Origin: CADEED01 sp039930985
GTDB lineage: Bacteria > Pseudomonadota > Gammaproteobacteria > Steroidobacterales > Steroidobacteraceae
NCBI GenBank assembly: GCA_039930985.1
Contig: JBDTSV010000157.1
Coordinates: 14,599-78,598 of the forward strand
DNA: 64,000 nt
Direction of reading: 5' to 3'
The translations under genes were made by a program, and so were the position numbers. Numbering within the stretch: the first letter of the stretch is position 1; each line of letters opens with the position of its first letter. The notes beneath the pieces were generated by a model that saw only the letters and a program-made list of their open reading frames with translations, was not told the DNA's origin and did not search any database. Shown here piece after piece: positions 63,544-64,000 of this stretch.

Positions 63544-64000
63544 CTACCGCGCTTCTCTTGGACGCACCAGCTCCGCAAGCGTTGCGCGCAGCTCGGCCAT
63601 TTTCGGCGGCTTGCTCAACACGCGATCCACGTGCTCCGGCTTGTCGTCCGACGCTATCAACCGGTGTCCCCATCCGGTCAACATGATGATGGGCACCTGG
63701 CTGGCGAGGTGGCGGATTCGCGTCGCGACTTTGCGGCCGTCGACATAGGGCATGCCAAGATCGGTGATGACTGCATCGAACGCGGAACCCGCCTTGAGTG
63801 CCGCGTCGAAAGCATCGATGCCGGCCTGACCGCCTTCCGCGGTGATCACCTCGTGAGAATCGAGTTCGAGCGCATCGCGCAGCGATCGCAGCAGCAGCGG
63901 ATCGTCATCGATGAGCAGCAGGCGCAGCTGACGCAGCGGCGACGCGACCTCGTGCTCGCGCACCGTCATGCCGGTGGGAGCGCAAGGGAATCTCGTCGGC
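63544..64000 (-). CDS. Response-regulator receiver domain, probable end of a hybrid histidine kinase
   Basis: A receiver domain with acidic pocket LLIDDDP, phospho-acceptor Asp70 (VITDLGMPYVDG, counted from the ATG at 63969), Thr in MLTGWG and Lys in LSKPPK. The frame stays open to the window edge; residues upstream of that ATG (TRFPCAP) resemble the end of a HATPase domain, so this is more likely the C-terminus of a hybrid kinase than a stand-alone regulator, but the ATG at 63969 remains possible. Right-edge partial. Confidence 0.75.
   Translation of the reverse strand, partial: PTRFPCAPTGMTVREHEVASPLRQLRLLLIDDDPLLLRSLRDALELDSHEVITAEGGQAGIDAFDAALKAGSAFDAVITDLGMPYVDGRKVATRIRHLASQVPIIMLTGWGHRLIASDDKPEHVDRVLSKPPKMAELRATLAELVRPREAR

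Overview
The window is about 64 kb of GC-rich, gene-dense chromosomal DNA from a Gram-negative bacterium. The gene set suggests a gammaproteobacterium of the Steroidobacteraceae/Xanthomonadales kind: long TonB-dependent receptors beside a peptidase and tryptophan halogenases, an E. coli-like OxyR with AhpC/AhpD, FeoAB, YajQ and a complete trp operon. This placement is inference. I see no tRNA, rRNA, IS element, CRISPR array or prophage. No gap without a gene exceeds 300 bp; the longest is about 283 bp (989..1271).

Layout. 1-5 kb: end of an unknown Pro/Ala-rich protein (minus), then a secreted GH10 xylanase with cadherin-like repeats, a DUF1993 protein and a divergent LysR regulator. 5-8 kb: acyl-CoA dehydrogenase and a Tat-exported aldo/keto reductase. 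8-13 kb (minus): a lipoprotein sugar dehydrogenase, the TerC / 68-aa membrane protein / prohibitin / HAD operon, and an exported beta-rich protein. 13-20 kb (plus): an apiosidase-like glycoside hydrolase, then a TonB-dependent receptor overlapping an S9 peptidase. 20-26 kb: three overlapping minus-strand genes, oxyR, an alpha/beta hydrolase and a 980-aa lipase/macro-like/CHAT protein, facing ahpC-ahpD across a tandem OxyR-type site. 26-34 kb: Nudix hydrolase, then (minus) tetR, tolC-like, adaptor, RND pump and a 2-hydroxyacid dehydrogenase.

34-38 kb: Fur-box-like palindrome, feoA, feoB, a small Cys protein, a BtuF-like binding protein and a lipoprotein. 38-48 kb: a TPR/2OG-oxygenase divergent from a TonB-dependent receptor, an intrinsic terminator, then flavin halogenase, degenerate halogenase-like protein, flavin halogenase and a prolyl-4-hydroxylase-like oxygenase, nearly all overlapping. 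48-55 kb: YajQ, DUF2780, HerA-like ATPase, a CadC-like regulator with TPRs, a membrane protein, RidA and a small exported protein. 55-62 kb: trpL attenuator plus trpE-G-D-C-F-B-A, each gene overlapping the next by about 4 nt. 62-64 kb: a Bcr/CflA-like exporter and the end of a response-regulator or hybrid-kinase gene.

The most unusual content is (i) the lipase-CHAT protease fusion co-linear with oxyR, with an in-between domain resembling the N-terminal domain of M17 aminopeptidases, and (ii) the receptor/halogenase/oxygenase locus whose middle halogenase has lost its FAD motif and catalytic glutamate but kept the catalytic lysine. Gene starts were chosen by ribosome binding sites, overlaps and family N-termini; many differ from the longest open frame.
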